From positions 1 through 7,029 of the forward strand of contig JAKAGP010000091.1 of NCBI GenBank assembly GCA_021825785.1: a stretch of DNA of 7,029 nt, written 5' to 3'. Positions 1 to 4,808 of the stretch are shown one piece after another. This stretch comes from Nitrospirota bacterium (GTDB lineage: Bacteria > Nitrospirota > Thermodesulfovibrionia > Thermodesulfovibrionales > JdFR-88). The notes below the pieces were generated by a model. The model was not told where the DNA came from and made no database searches. It saw nothing but the letters and a program-made list of their open reading frames with translations. Both the position numbers and the translations under genes were made by a program. Every line of letters starts with the position of its first letter. Position 1 is the stretch's first letter.

Positions 1-440
1 CCCGCTTTTTCAAGAAGGTTAAGATAGTATTCCGAATGATGCATCTGCCTGTCCTCACCGTGAAAAGGAATGGATGCAGTCAGCAGAAACCCTCTGCCGT
101 CCCTGCCATAGCCGATGCGCTCGGGTATGCCCGCCAGGGCCGCAAGGAGCGCGGCCTCGAAAGCGTTTTGAAGGAGCACGGCAGTTTGGAAACTTTTCCG
201 CCTTAAGGCAAGAGAAAGGGCAAGCTTGCCTTTTATGCCCTCCCAGCGATCGTCGTAAGGCATTATCTCATCTATGTTCGGGTCTTTCTCGAAAAGGCCT
301 GCCACCCAGGGCTTTACCAGAAGAGTCATCCTGCGGCCAGGCATGGCCGCCCTTAAAGCCCGTATCGCGGGCATGGTCATGACGGCATCGCCAACCCAGT
401 TCACGCCCCTTATCAATACGTCCCCGGTTAAAAAACCCAT
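1..440 (-). CDS. waaF: ADP-heptose:LPS heptosyltransferase II, N-terminal part (runs off left edge)
   Basis: Glycosyltransferase family 9 enzyme that adds the second L-glycero-D-manno-heptose to the LPS inner core from ADP-heptose at the cytoplasmic face of the inner membrane. Only the first 146 codons are in the window, roughly the N-terminal Rossmann-like domain of a protein usually near 340 residues. Visible family signatures are VLIRGVNWVGDAVMTMPAIR (residues 8-27, with the GD pair expected to hold the catalytic Asp), LLQNAFEAALLAALAGIPER (89-108), IGYGRDGRGFLL (109-120) and HHSEYYLNLL (134-143). ATG at 440 is the first start after an in-frame TAG and adds about five residues before the usual family start. 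It has no Shine-Dalgarno sequence. A TTG at 416 preceded by GGGG is an alternative start. The WaaF rather than WaaC assignment rests on the NWVGDAVMT and QNAFEAALLA motifs. Confidence 0.9.
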   Translation of the reverse strand, partial: MGFLTGDVLIRGVNWVGDAVMTMPAIRALRAAMPGRRMTLLVKPWVAGLFEKDPNIDEIMPYDDRWEGIKGKLALSLALRRKSFQTAVLLQNAFEAALLAALAGIPERIGYGRDGRGFLLTASIPFHGEDRQMHHSEYYLNLLEKA

Positions 441-476
441 TTTATTAGTCTAACAATATGCAGGAATACGGGACAA
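441..476 (-). promoter_or_regulatory. Possible promoter placing the waaF transcript start at its ATG
   Basis: On the minus strand TTGTCC (476-471) and TAGACT (452-447) are separated by 18 bases. The -10-like box ends seven bases before the A of the ATG at 440, and no ribosome binding site lies between. If real, the mRNA would be leaderless or nearly so. Both hexamers match consensus only moderately, so this is a tentative call. Confidence 0.25.
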
Positions 477-532
477 GTTTTGGTTAAAAGAAACGGTAAG
501 CAGGAGATAAAAATATCTACCTTCTTTTTTTG

Positions 533-684
533 CGCGGGGGGCGGATGGCGTGTGCGCAGCGAGTGCCGCGGACGCGTCACATAACGTATCGGCAACCAGG
601 GAGACCCGGCGCGTTATACACGGGCACTCTGGCAAACAAGGTGAGACGGCGCTTAGCGGAGCAAATGCCATCCGCCCCCCCGCG
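533..684. repeat. Long nested inverted repeat, possible structured RNA or small repeat element
   Basis: The arms at 533-549 and 667-684 pair over 17 bp with one bulged C. Inside, three more pairings nest on the same axis: 561-567 with 623-629 (GAGTGCC/GGCACTC), 581-586 with 612-617 (ATAACG/CGTTAT), and a small apical hairpin at 596-609. The apical hairpin has an A.C mismatch if read as plus-strand RNA but a G.U pair as minus-strand RNA, a weak hint for minus-strand transcription. There is no T-run after either end, so it is not a standard terminator. It could be a non-coding RNA or a MITE-like unit; I recognise no known family. Confidence 0.5.
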
Positions 685-765
685 GCCGCCTTGTCTGGCG
701 CTATTTTAAAAATGAAGCTCTCCGCTTTGGGTCTGCGTCATGAATGTGGGTTTGATTAAAGACGT

Positions 766-813
766 CATGCCCGGGGGTGCATTGTTCGTGATCTGATGCC
801 CCATACCGGCATG
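766..813. repeat. Bulged stem-loop
   Basis: CATGCC (766-771) pairs with GGCATG (808-813). With C772 bulged, GG (773-774) pairs with CC (806-807). With ATA (803-805) bulged, GGG (775-777) pairs with CCC (800-802). With T778 bulged, GCAT (779-782) pairs with ATGC (796-799). The loop is 13 bases. No T-tract follows directly, although a seven-T run lies about 16 bases downstream on the plus strand. Function is unknown. Confidence 0.5.
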
Positions 814-859
814 CATGTCTAAAAATAATTTTTTTGAGATTGGTATCTTTTTCTGGAGG

Positions 860-886
860 CATATGGGGGGCAAAGCCCCCCATATG
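860..886 (-). terminator. Perfect 12-bp hairpin downstream of the cupin gene, likely its terminator
   Basis: CATATGGGGGGC and GCCCCCCATATG form a perfect 12-bp stem around an AAA loop, about 20 bases past the stop of the minus-strand cupin gene. The bases after it on the minus strand are not T-rich, so it is not a textbook intrinsic terminator. It may instead stabilise the 3' end of the mRNA or be a copy of a dispersed palindromic repeat. The position favours a 3'-end role. Confidence 0.5.
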
Positions 887-905
887 GGTAGGTTTAATAA
901 AAAAA

Positions 906-1241
906 TTAATCCACCGCCACAACCACCGCCATGACCACAAGCCTCCGCCCCTTTGTGGCCTTAAACCCGTGCTCCACCATCGGCTCGCAGAGTATGGCGC
1001 TTTTCTCGCCGGCCTCTATCTGCTGATCTCCAACTGTAAACGCGCCGCTTCCCTCCACCACATACATAAGGAGCCTCATTGGCGCTTTATGCGGGGCAAG
1101 CTCCTGCCCCGGCTCAAGGCACATAAGCGCTATCCTCATCTCCGGGGTCTCGGCAAGCATCTCCCTCGATATCTTGTCAGTGTGAAAATTTATCAGCTCT
1201 TTCAGATCAAGCACCTGGAACGCTGCCTTCTCCTGCTTCAT
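906..1241 (-). CDS. Small single-domain cupin protein
   Basis: A 111-residue protein with the Cupin_2 beta-barrel pattern, probably cytoplasmic as no signal peptide is seen. The first cupin motif spans about 44-70 (PGQELAPHKAP followed by YVVEGSGAFTVG) and the second about 77-94 (AGEKSAILCEPMVEHGF). Candidate metal ligands are His51, Glu63 and His91. The second His of the usual HxH pair is Ala53, so metal binding may be weakened. The start is decided by AAGGAGG at 1256-1250, eight bases before ATG 1241; an in-frame GTG at 1250 overlaps that site and is unlikely. It is divergent from the MFS transporter gene. Such small cupins may bind sugars or other small ligands or act as isomerases; the substrate cannot be inferred here. 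Confidence 0.8.
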   Translation of the reverse strand: MKQEKAAFQVLDLKELINFHTDKISREMLAETPEMRIALMCLEPGQELAPHKAPMRLLMYVVEGSGAFTVGDQQIEAGEKSAILCEPMVEHGFKATKGRRLVVMAVVVAVD

Positions 1242-1284
1242 TGCATGCACCTCCTTGGGGAAAATTAGTAAAAAACAAACTCTT

Positions 1285-1314
1285 TAGAACTGTCTCAAAA
1301 TCATTTAGGTTCTA
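1285..1314. repeat. 30-bp inverted repeat in the cupin leader
   Basis: TAGAAC (1285-1290) and GTTCTA (1309-1314) are perfect 6-bp arms around 18 bases. The predicted transcript start of the cupin gene is near 1313, so this could fold at the 5' end of its mRNA. The left arm runs into ACTGTCTCAAAA, a string that resembles ends of some insertion sequences from memory. No transposase is nearby. Confidence 0.3.
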
Positions 1315-1319
1315 GTTAA

Positions 1320-1348
1320 TTTATAGCAGTCAAAAAGCGCTCCCGCAA
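1320..1348 (-). promoter_or_regulatory. Predicted sigma-70 promoter for the cupin gene (extended -10)
   Basis: On the minus strand TTGCGG (1348-1343) and TATAAA (1325-1320) are separated by 17 bases. TGC immediately before the -10 box makes an extended -10. The predicted start is near 1313, giving a leader of about 70 bases. A short inverted repeat, CGCTC/GAGCG (1338-1342 and 1350-1354), straddles the -35 box and could be an operator. Confidence 0.5.
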
Positions 1349-1381
1349 TGAGCGATATCATAATGGTGTATCATTGACAAT

Positions 1382-1399
1382 CTGCCGGTATTAAGGCAG
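1382..1399. repeat. Small hairpin in front of the MFS gene
   Basis: CTGCC (1382-1386) and GGCAG (1395-1399) form a 5-bp stem with an 8-base loop, ending 11 bases before the AGGAGG ribosome binding site at 1411-1416. It could be a leader hairpin or an operator. A TTGACA at 1374-1379 lies just upstream but has no fitting -10 box. Confidence 0.25.
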
Positions 1400-1421
1400 T
1401 CTTCTTAGACAGGAGGAAAAA

Positions 1422-2630
1422 ATGGGACCAGAAAGACCAAAAAATCCGGCCAAAGCGGCCGCGTACAGGCTTATCGTCCTCATGGGGACCGTGAGCCTCT
1501 TTGGCGACATCACGTACGAGGGGGCCCGAAGCATTACCGGTCCCTACCTTGCCGTACTTGGCGCGGGGGCCGCTGTTGTCGGCGTTGTTTCCGGCCTGGG
1601 AGATTTCCTGGGCTATGCCCTGCGTCTGGTCTCGGGGTATATCGCCGACCGCACCAGGGCATACTGGGCGCTCACATTTGCCGGATACAGTCTTATGCTG
1701 GCCATACCCGCCCTTGCCCTGACCGGCAACTGGAAGATCGCGGCGGGGCTGATAGTCCTCGAACGGATCGGCAAGGCTATAAGGACACCCGCCAGGGACA
1801 CCATCCTCTCCCATGCCTCAAAAGAGGTGGGACGGGGATGGGGCTTCGGGCTCCATGAATTCATGGACCAGATCGGGGCGGTCATGGGCCCGGTAATCTT
1901 CACCACCGTCCTGCTCTTCAAGGGAAACTACGGCGAGGGTTTCAAGATACTATTGATACCGGCCGTTTTATCGATACTTATGCTGGCAAGGGCGGCAAGG
2001 AAAATGCCAAACCCGCAGAACCTGGAGGTCAGTGAAAAATACAGACAGTTCCCCGGGGAGCAGGAGATGAAGGCCTTGCCGCGCCTTTTCTGGTTTTATG
2101 CCCTGTTCACATTCTTCAGCGTCGCGGGGATGGCCCATTTCCAGCTGATAGCGTTCCACATCAAGGCGAGCCGCCTGGCCGCGGACGCCCTGATACCCGT
2201 ACTGTACATAGTGGACATGGCGGTTGCCGGAGGGGTCGCGCTGATAATGGGCAGGCTGTATGACAAGGCGGGGCTGCGGTTTCTGCTGGCGGCGCCTCTC
2301 CTGTGCCTTCCGGTCGCATGGCTTTCCTTTACGGGGGGGTTTGCGCTGGCGCTCCTGGGAGTGGCATTTTTGGGAGTCGTATTAGGCGCCCATGAAACCA
2401 TAATGCGCGCCGCCATAGCGGACCTGACCCCTGTCCCCAAAAGGGGATTTGCCTACGGCATTTTCAACATGGTTTACGGGCTTGCGTACCTGGTGGGAGG
2501 CGTAACCATGGGGTTTCTGTATGACAAGGTCCCGGTTACCGGGCTGGTGGTGTTTTCTGTCCTTATGGAGATAACCGCTATCTTCATTTTCCTGCTGACC
2601 GGTTTTTCACGCATGAAGGCACAACATTAA
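1422..2630 (+). CDS. Major facilitator superfamily (MFS) transporter, 12 membrane segments
   Basis: A 402-residue inner-membrane secondary transporter of normal MFS length. Hydrophobic segments lie near residues 15-32, 43-65, 80-100, 104-120, 142-165, 174-191, 222-247, 254-277, 286-304, 306-324, 342-366 and 371-393, with a cytoplasmic loop at about 192-220 between the two halves. The loop after segment 2 carries a motif-A-like SGYIADRTR (71-79), echoed after segment 8 by GRLYDKAGLR (277-286). Charged residues inside or next to membrane segments (Asp29, Glu33, Glu145, Asp149, Glu325) may take part in proton coupling or substrate binding. ATG 1422 has AGGAGG five bases upstream (1411-1416). The substrate is not apparent. 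The divergent cupin gene is the only possible partner and could equally be unrelated. Confidence 0.85.
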   Translation: MGPERPKNPAKAAAYRLIVLMGTVSLFGDITYEGARSITGPYLAVLGAGAAVVGVVSGLGDFLGYALRLVSGYIADRTRAYWALTFAGYSLMLAIPALALTGNWKIAAGLIVLERIGKAIRTPARDTILSHASKEVGRGWGFGLHEFMDQIGAVMGPVIFTTVLLFKGNYGEGFKILLIPAVLSILMLARAARKMPNPQNLEVSEKYRQFPGEQEMKALPRLFWFYALFTFFSVAGMAHFQLIAFHIKASRLAADALIPVLYIVDMAVAGGVALIMGRLYDKAGLRFLLAAPLLCLPVAWLSFTGGFALALLGVAFLGVVLGAHETIMRAAIADLTPVPKRGFAYGIFNMVYGLAYLVGGVTMGFLYDKVPVTGLVVFSVLMEITAIFIFLLTGFSRMKAQH

Positions 2631-2655
2631 AAAAGAAATCCTGAAAAACCCGAAT

Positions 2656-2693
2656 AAAAAGGGCCGGGGGAATAAATTCTCCCGGCCCTTTTT
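2656..2693. terminator. Bidirectional intrinsic terminator between the MFS gene and the small exported protein gene
   Basis: AAAAA-GGGCCGGG at the left pairs with CCCGGCCC-TTTTT at the right. The stem continues with a G.U pair and three more pairs to a TAAA loop, about 17 bp in all. The A-run and T-run on the two sides suit termination in both directions, as expected between convergent genes. Confidence 0.92.
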
Positions 2694-2714
2694 ATAAAAA
2701 TATTTTTTAAGGAA

Positions 2715-2999
2715 CTAGCAGCCCTCGATCATCCTTCTTTGCGGAGCCGGCTTTACGCCTGTTACCACGCCGTTGTTCACGGTCACGGCAGCCTTTCCGG
2801 TCTTCACCTCTTTTATGTTCAAGGATTTGCCCACCTTCAGGACCTGGTCCTTGCCGCCAGCGGGGCAGAACGTGATCGTGCCCGTCTTCTGGTTTACCAC
2901 TTTGATGGTCCCCTGCAACGTAGAGACCGCGGCAAACGCCATGGACATGATAGAGAGAACAAACACCAGTGTTGCGAGAATTACGACCGCCTTTTTCAT
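2715..2999 (-). CDS. Small exported protein, OB-fold-like, function unknown
   Basis: A 94-residue protein with a clear Sec signal peptide: MKK, a hydrophobic core over about 4-20, and a signal peptidase I-type AFA at 21-23. The mature chain is about 71 residues. Its pattern of short beta strands (LQGTIKVVN, TGTITFC, DQVLKVG, KAAVTV, GVVTGVKP) resembles small periplasmic OB-fold proteins that share a GxIxxVNxKTGTITF opening. That comparison is from memory and no exact family is claimed. It has two cysteines, Cys45 within a strand and Cys94 as the last residue, which could form a disulfide or bind metal. AGGAGG lies five bases before the ATG. It follows glnA on the same strand, but the glnA terminator and a 220-bp gap argue for separate transcription. 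Confidence 0.8.
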   Translation of the reverse strand: MKKAVVILATLVFVLSIMSMAFAAVSTLQGTIKVVNQKTGTITFCPAGGKDQVLKVGKSLNIKEVKTGKAAVTVNNGVVTGVKPAPQRRMIEGC

Positions 3000-3171
3000 C
3001 TCATCCTCCTGTAGAATTGATTTGGAAAAAAAACCCGCCCCATATGTATCTTCTGTCCCACAAGCGGCGATTTTGATTAATAATTTACCACAACTTCAAA
3101 AATTTTTAAACTTCGCCTGAAAAAACGGGGGGTTCTGAAGGGCGGGTCTCACGGCAACTGGCGCAACAAAT

Positions 3172-3202
3172 AAAAAAGGGGGCCGTTATCGCGGCCCCCT
3201 TT
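3172..3202 (-). terminator. Intrinsic terminator of glnA
   Basis: On the minus strand AAAGGGGGCCG (3202-3192) pairs with CGGCCCCCTTT (3185-3175) around a 6-base loop, followed by a run of six T's in total. It begins about 18 bases after the glnA stop codon. The rest of the gap to the next gene (3000-3171) shows no gene and no clear promoter. Confidence 0.9.
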
Positions 3203-3219
3203 AAAAAAAACGGGATAAC

Positions 3220-4632
3220 TTAAATGTCGTAGTAGAGGAAGAACTCGTAAGGATGCGGGCGGAGCCTGAGGGCGTCCACCTCGTTTTTCCTCTTGTAGGC
3301 CATCCAGGTTTCAAGAGCGTCTTCGGTGAAGACGCCGCCTTTAAGCAGGAATTTATGGTCCTTCTCCAGGTTGTCAAGCGCCTTATCGAGCGCACCGGGC
3401 ATCTGCGGCACCTTGGCAAGCTCCGCGGCTGAAAGCTCAAAGATGTCCTTGTCGAGAGAAGCGCCGGGCTCTATCTTGTTTTCTATGCCGTCCAGCCCTG
3501 CCATGAGCATGGCCGAGAAAGCAAGGTACGGGTTGCAGGAAGGGTCCGGGAACCTCACCTCTATCCTCTTTGCCTTTGGATTTTCCGAATACATCGGTAT
3601 CCTTACCGCGGCAGACCTGTTTCTTGCCGAATAGGCCAGGTTGACCGGCGCCTCATACCCCGGCACTAGCCTCTTGTAGGAGTTAGTGGTGGGGTTCGTA
3701 AGGGCCGCAAGGGCCTGGGCATGTTTCAATATGCCGCCTATGTAATGGATCGCCATCTTGCTTAAACCTGCATATTCCTTGCCCGCAAAGAGAGGCTTGC
3801 CGCCTTTCCAGAGGCTCTGGTGAACGTGCATGCCGGAGCCGTTGTCGCCAAATATGGGTTTCGGCATAAAGGTGGCAGTCTTGCCGTTTCTCACCGCTAC
3901 GTTCTTGATTATGTATTTAAAGAGCATCAGGTTGTCAGCCATGTTCACGAGGGGAGAAAACCGCATGTCGATCTCACCCTGCCCCGCGGTGGCCACTTCG
4001 TGGTGCTGCGCCTCGATCTGGAGTCCGCACTGCTGCATCACGGCGACCATCTCCGCCCTCAGGTCTTCCTGGCTATCAGTCGGCGGGACAGGGAAATACC
4101 CTTCCTTGTACCTGGGCTTGTAACCCAGATTGGGGCATTCTTCCCTGCCGGAATTCCATATGCCTTCGATGGAATCTATGAAGTAAAAGCCGCTGTGCGC
4201 GTTCTGGTCGAACCGGATGTCATCGAAGATGAAGAATTCGGCTTCAGGGCCGAAAAAGGCCGTATCGGCTATGCCAGTGGACTTCAGGTACTGTTCCGCT
4301 TTCCTGGCGACGAATCTGGGGTCTCTGGTGTAAGGCTCTTTCGTGACAGGGTCTATGATGTTGCAGACCATGCTCAAGGTGGAATATTTCCTGAACGGGT
4401 CAAGTATGGCGGTGTTGGGGTCCGGCACGATGAGCATATCGGAGGCGTGTATCGCCTGCCATCCCCTTATTGAAGAGCCGTCAAACCCAAGGCCCTCAGT
4501 GAAGGTCTTTTCATCAATTTCGCTGAAAGGCACGGAAAAATGCTGCCAGATGCCGGGAAAATCGATGAACTTAAGGTCAACCAGCATGACTTTGTTCTTC
4601 TTCGCAAAATCCAAAACTTCCTTTGGCGTCAT
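3220..4632 (-). CDS. glnA: Type I glutamine synthetase, beta subtype, lacking the adenylylation tyrosine
   Basis: Makes glutamine from glutamate, ammonia and ATP as a cytoplasmic dodecamer; the central step of ammonia assimilation. The full 470 residues match the usual GSI length. The beta-grasp domain ends in FDGSSIRGW (50-58). The catalytic domain shows GPEAEFF (128-134, metal ligands Glu130 and Glu132), the insert typical of GSI-beta (about 140-190), [12 protein letters not shown] (262-273, with His269 and His271), the flap [19 protein letters not shown] (313-331, Glu327) and [13 protein letters not shown] (358-370). In the region that is adenylylated in enteric enzymes (Tyr397, or 398 counting Met) this protein reads DKDIFELS, with Phe398 encoded by TTT. 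It therefore should not be controlled by GlnE-type adenylylation at that site. ATG 4632 has GGAGG ten bases upstream. The gene has its own promoter and terminator, and purM lies upstream on the same strand. Confidence 0.97.
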   Translation of the reverse strand: MTPKEVLDFAKKNKVMLVDLKFIDFPGIWQHFSVPFSEIDEKTFTEGLGFDGSSIRGWQAIHASDMLIVPDPNTAILDPFRKYSTLSMVCNIIDPVTKEPYTRDPRFVARKAEQYLKSTGIADTAFFGPEAEFFIFDDIRFDQNAHSGFYFIDSIEGIWNSGREECPNLGYKPRYKEGYFPVPPTDSQEDLRAEMVAVMQQCGLQIEAQHHEVATAGQGEIDMRFSPLVNMADNLMLFKYIIKNVAVRNGKTATFMPKPIFGDNGSGMHVHQSLWKGGKPLFAGKEYAGLSKMAIHYIGGILKHAQALAALTNPTTNSYKRLVPGYEAPVNLAYSARNRSAAVRIPMYSENPKAKRIEVRFPDPSCNPYLAFSAMLMAGLDGIENKIEPGASLDKDIFELSAAELAKVPQMPGALDKALDNLEKDHKFLLKGGVFTEDALETWMAYKRKNEVDALRLRPHPYEFFLYYDI

Positions 4633-4668
4633 GTTTCTTCTTCCTCCAGGTTATTTTTCTAAAAATGT

Positions 4669-4687
4669 CAGGCGATAAAAGTGCCTG
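4669..4687 (-). promoter_or_regulatory. Small hairpin in the glnA leader
   Basis: CAGGC and GCCTG form a 5-bp stem with a 9-base loop inside the predicted glnA 5' leader. On the minus strand it is followed three bases later by five T's, and on the plus strand directly by five T's. It might act as a weak attenuator, but the stem is short and may be chance. Confidence 0.25.
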
Positions 4688-4705
4688 TTTTTAATGCTTT
4701 TGTCA

Positions 4706-4723
4706 TCGGCAATAGATTGCCGA
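4706..4723. promoter_or_regulatory. Perfect palindrome at the glnA transcript start, candidate operator
   Basis: TCGGCAAT-AG-ATTGCCGA gives two perfect 8-base half-sites with a 2-base centre. It begins three bases after the predicted -10 box and covers the predicted +1 (about 4720), a usual place for a repressor. The sequence does not fit the operators I know for NtrC, GlnR/TnrA or NtcA. Confidence 0.5.
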
Positions 4724-4726
4724 CAT

Positions 4727-4756
4727 AGTATAGAAAATGCCTTTTGAGAGTGTCAA
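4727..4756 (-). promoter_or_regulatory. Predicted sigma-70 promoter of glnA
   Basis: On the minus strand a perfect TTGACA (4756-4751) and TATACT (4732-4727, five of six matches to consensus) are separated by 18 bases. The start is expected near 4720, giving a leader of about 88 bases. No sigma-54 GG/GC-type promoter was found in this gap. Confidence 0.65.
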
Positions 4757-4769
4757 GCAAAAATGAAAA

Positions 4770-4799
4770 AGCGAGCGCACTCCGAAGGGCTAGCGAGCG
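4770..4799. repeat. Direct repeat AGCGAGCG x2 at the 3' end of purM
   Basis: AGCGAGCG occurs at 4770-4777 and 4792-4799, 22 bases apart, about two helical turns. On the minus strand the copies follow the purM stop and are followed by TTTTT, but they are direct rather than inverted, so a strong terminator stem is absent. purM may end by a weak hairpin or Rho, or may read through into glnA. Confidence 0.4.
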
Positions 4800-4808
4800 G
4801 ATCCATAT

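Larger units (their letters stand above)
441..905. other. 465-bp gene-free, hairpin-rich intergenic region
   Basis: I find no credible protein gene here. Short open frames on either strand lack ribosome binding sites and family resemblance, and have low-complexity translations. The stretch holds three separate strong inverted repeats (533-684, 766-813, 860-886) with AT-rich spacers between them. It lies upstream of waaF and downstream of the cupin gene, both on the minus strand, so part of it may be terminator and part promoter. The GC-rich core at about 531-690 stands out from the flanking A/T runs. Confidence 0.6.

Noticed and set aside
533..684. Integron attC site or CRISPR element
   Set aside because: The expected attC core sites (RYYYAAC/GTTRRRY) are missing at the ends, no integrase or cassette gene is present, and there are no regularly spaced direct repeats.
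862..933. Short plus-strand frame starting inside the 860-886 palindrome after GGAGG
   Set aside because: About 23 codons with a proline-rich end, opposite the cupin 3' end; the SD-like GGAGG is likely chance.
834..1268. 144-codon open frame on the plus strand
   Set aside because: It opposes the cupin gene, which has a clear RBS and motifs. The translation is His/Leu-rich and uninformative, and it crosses the 860-886 hairpin.
1374..1379. Perfect TTGACA upstream of the MFS gene as its -35 box
   Set aside because: No acceptable -10 box lies 16-18 bases downstream, so a promoter call is not supported.
1371..1814. 147-codon open frame on the minus strand
   Set aside because: Antisense to the MFS transporter, with a Gly/Pro/Asp-rich composition typical of a shadow frame.
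3026..3067. Attenuator in the leader of the small exported protein gene (GCGG stem followed by eight T's)
   Set aside because: Only about four base pairs support the stem, too weak for a terminator-type structure.
3820..4473. 217-codon open frame on the plus strand
   Set aside because: It lies wholly antisense to the highly conserved glnA coding sequence, has no RBS of its own and resembles no family; it is a frame shadow.
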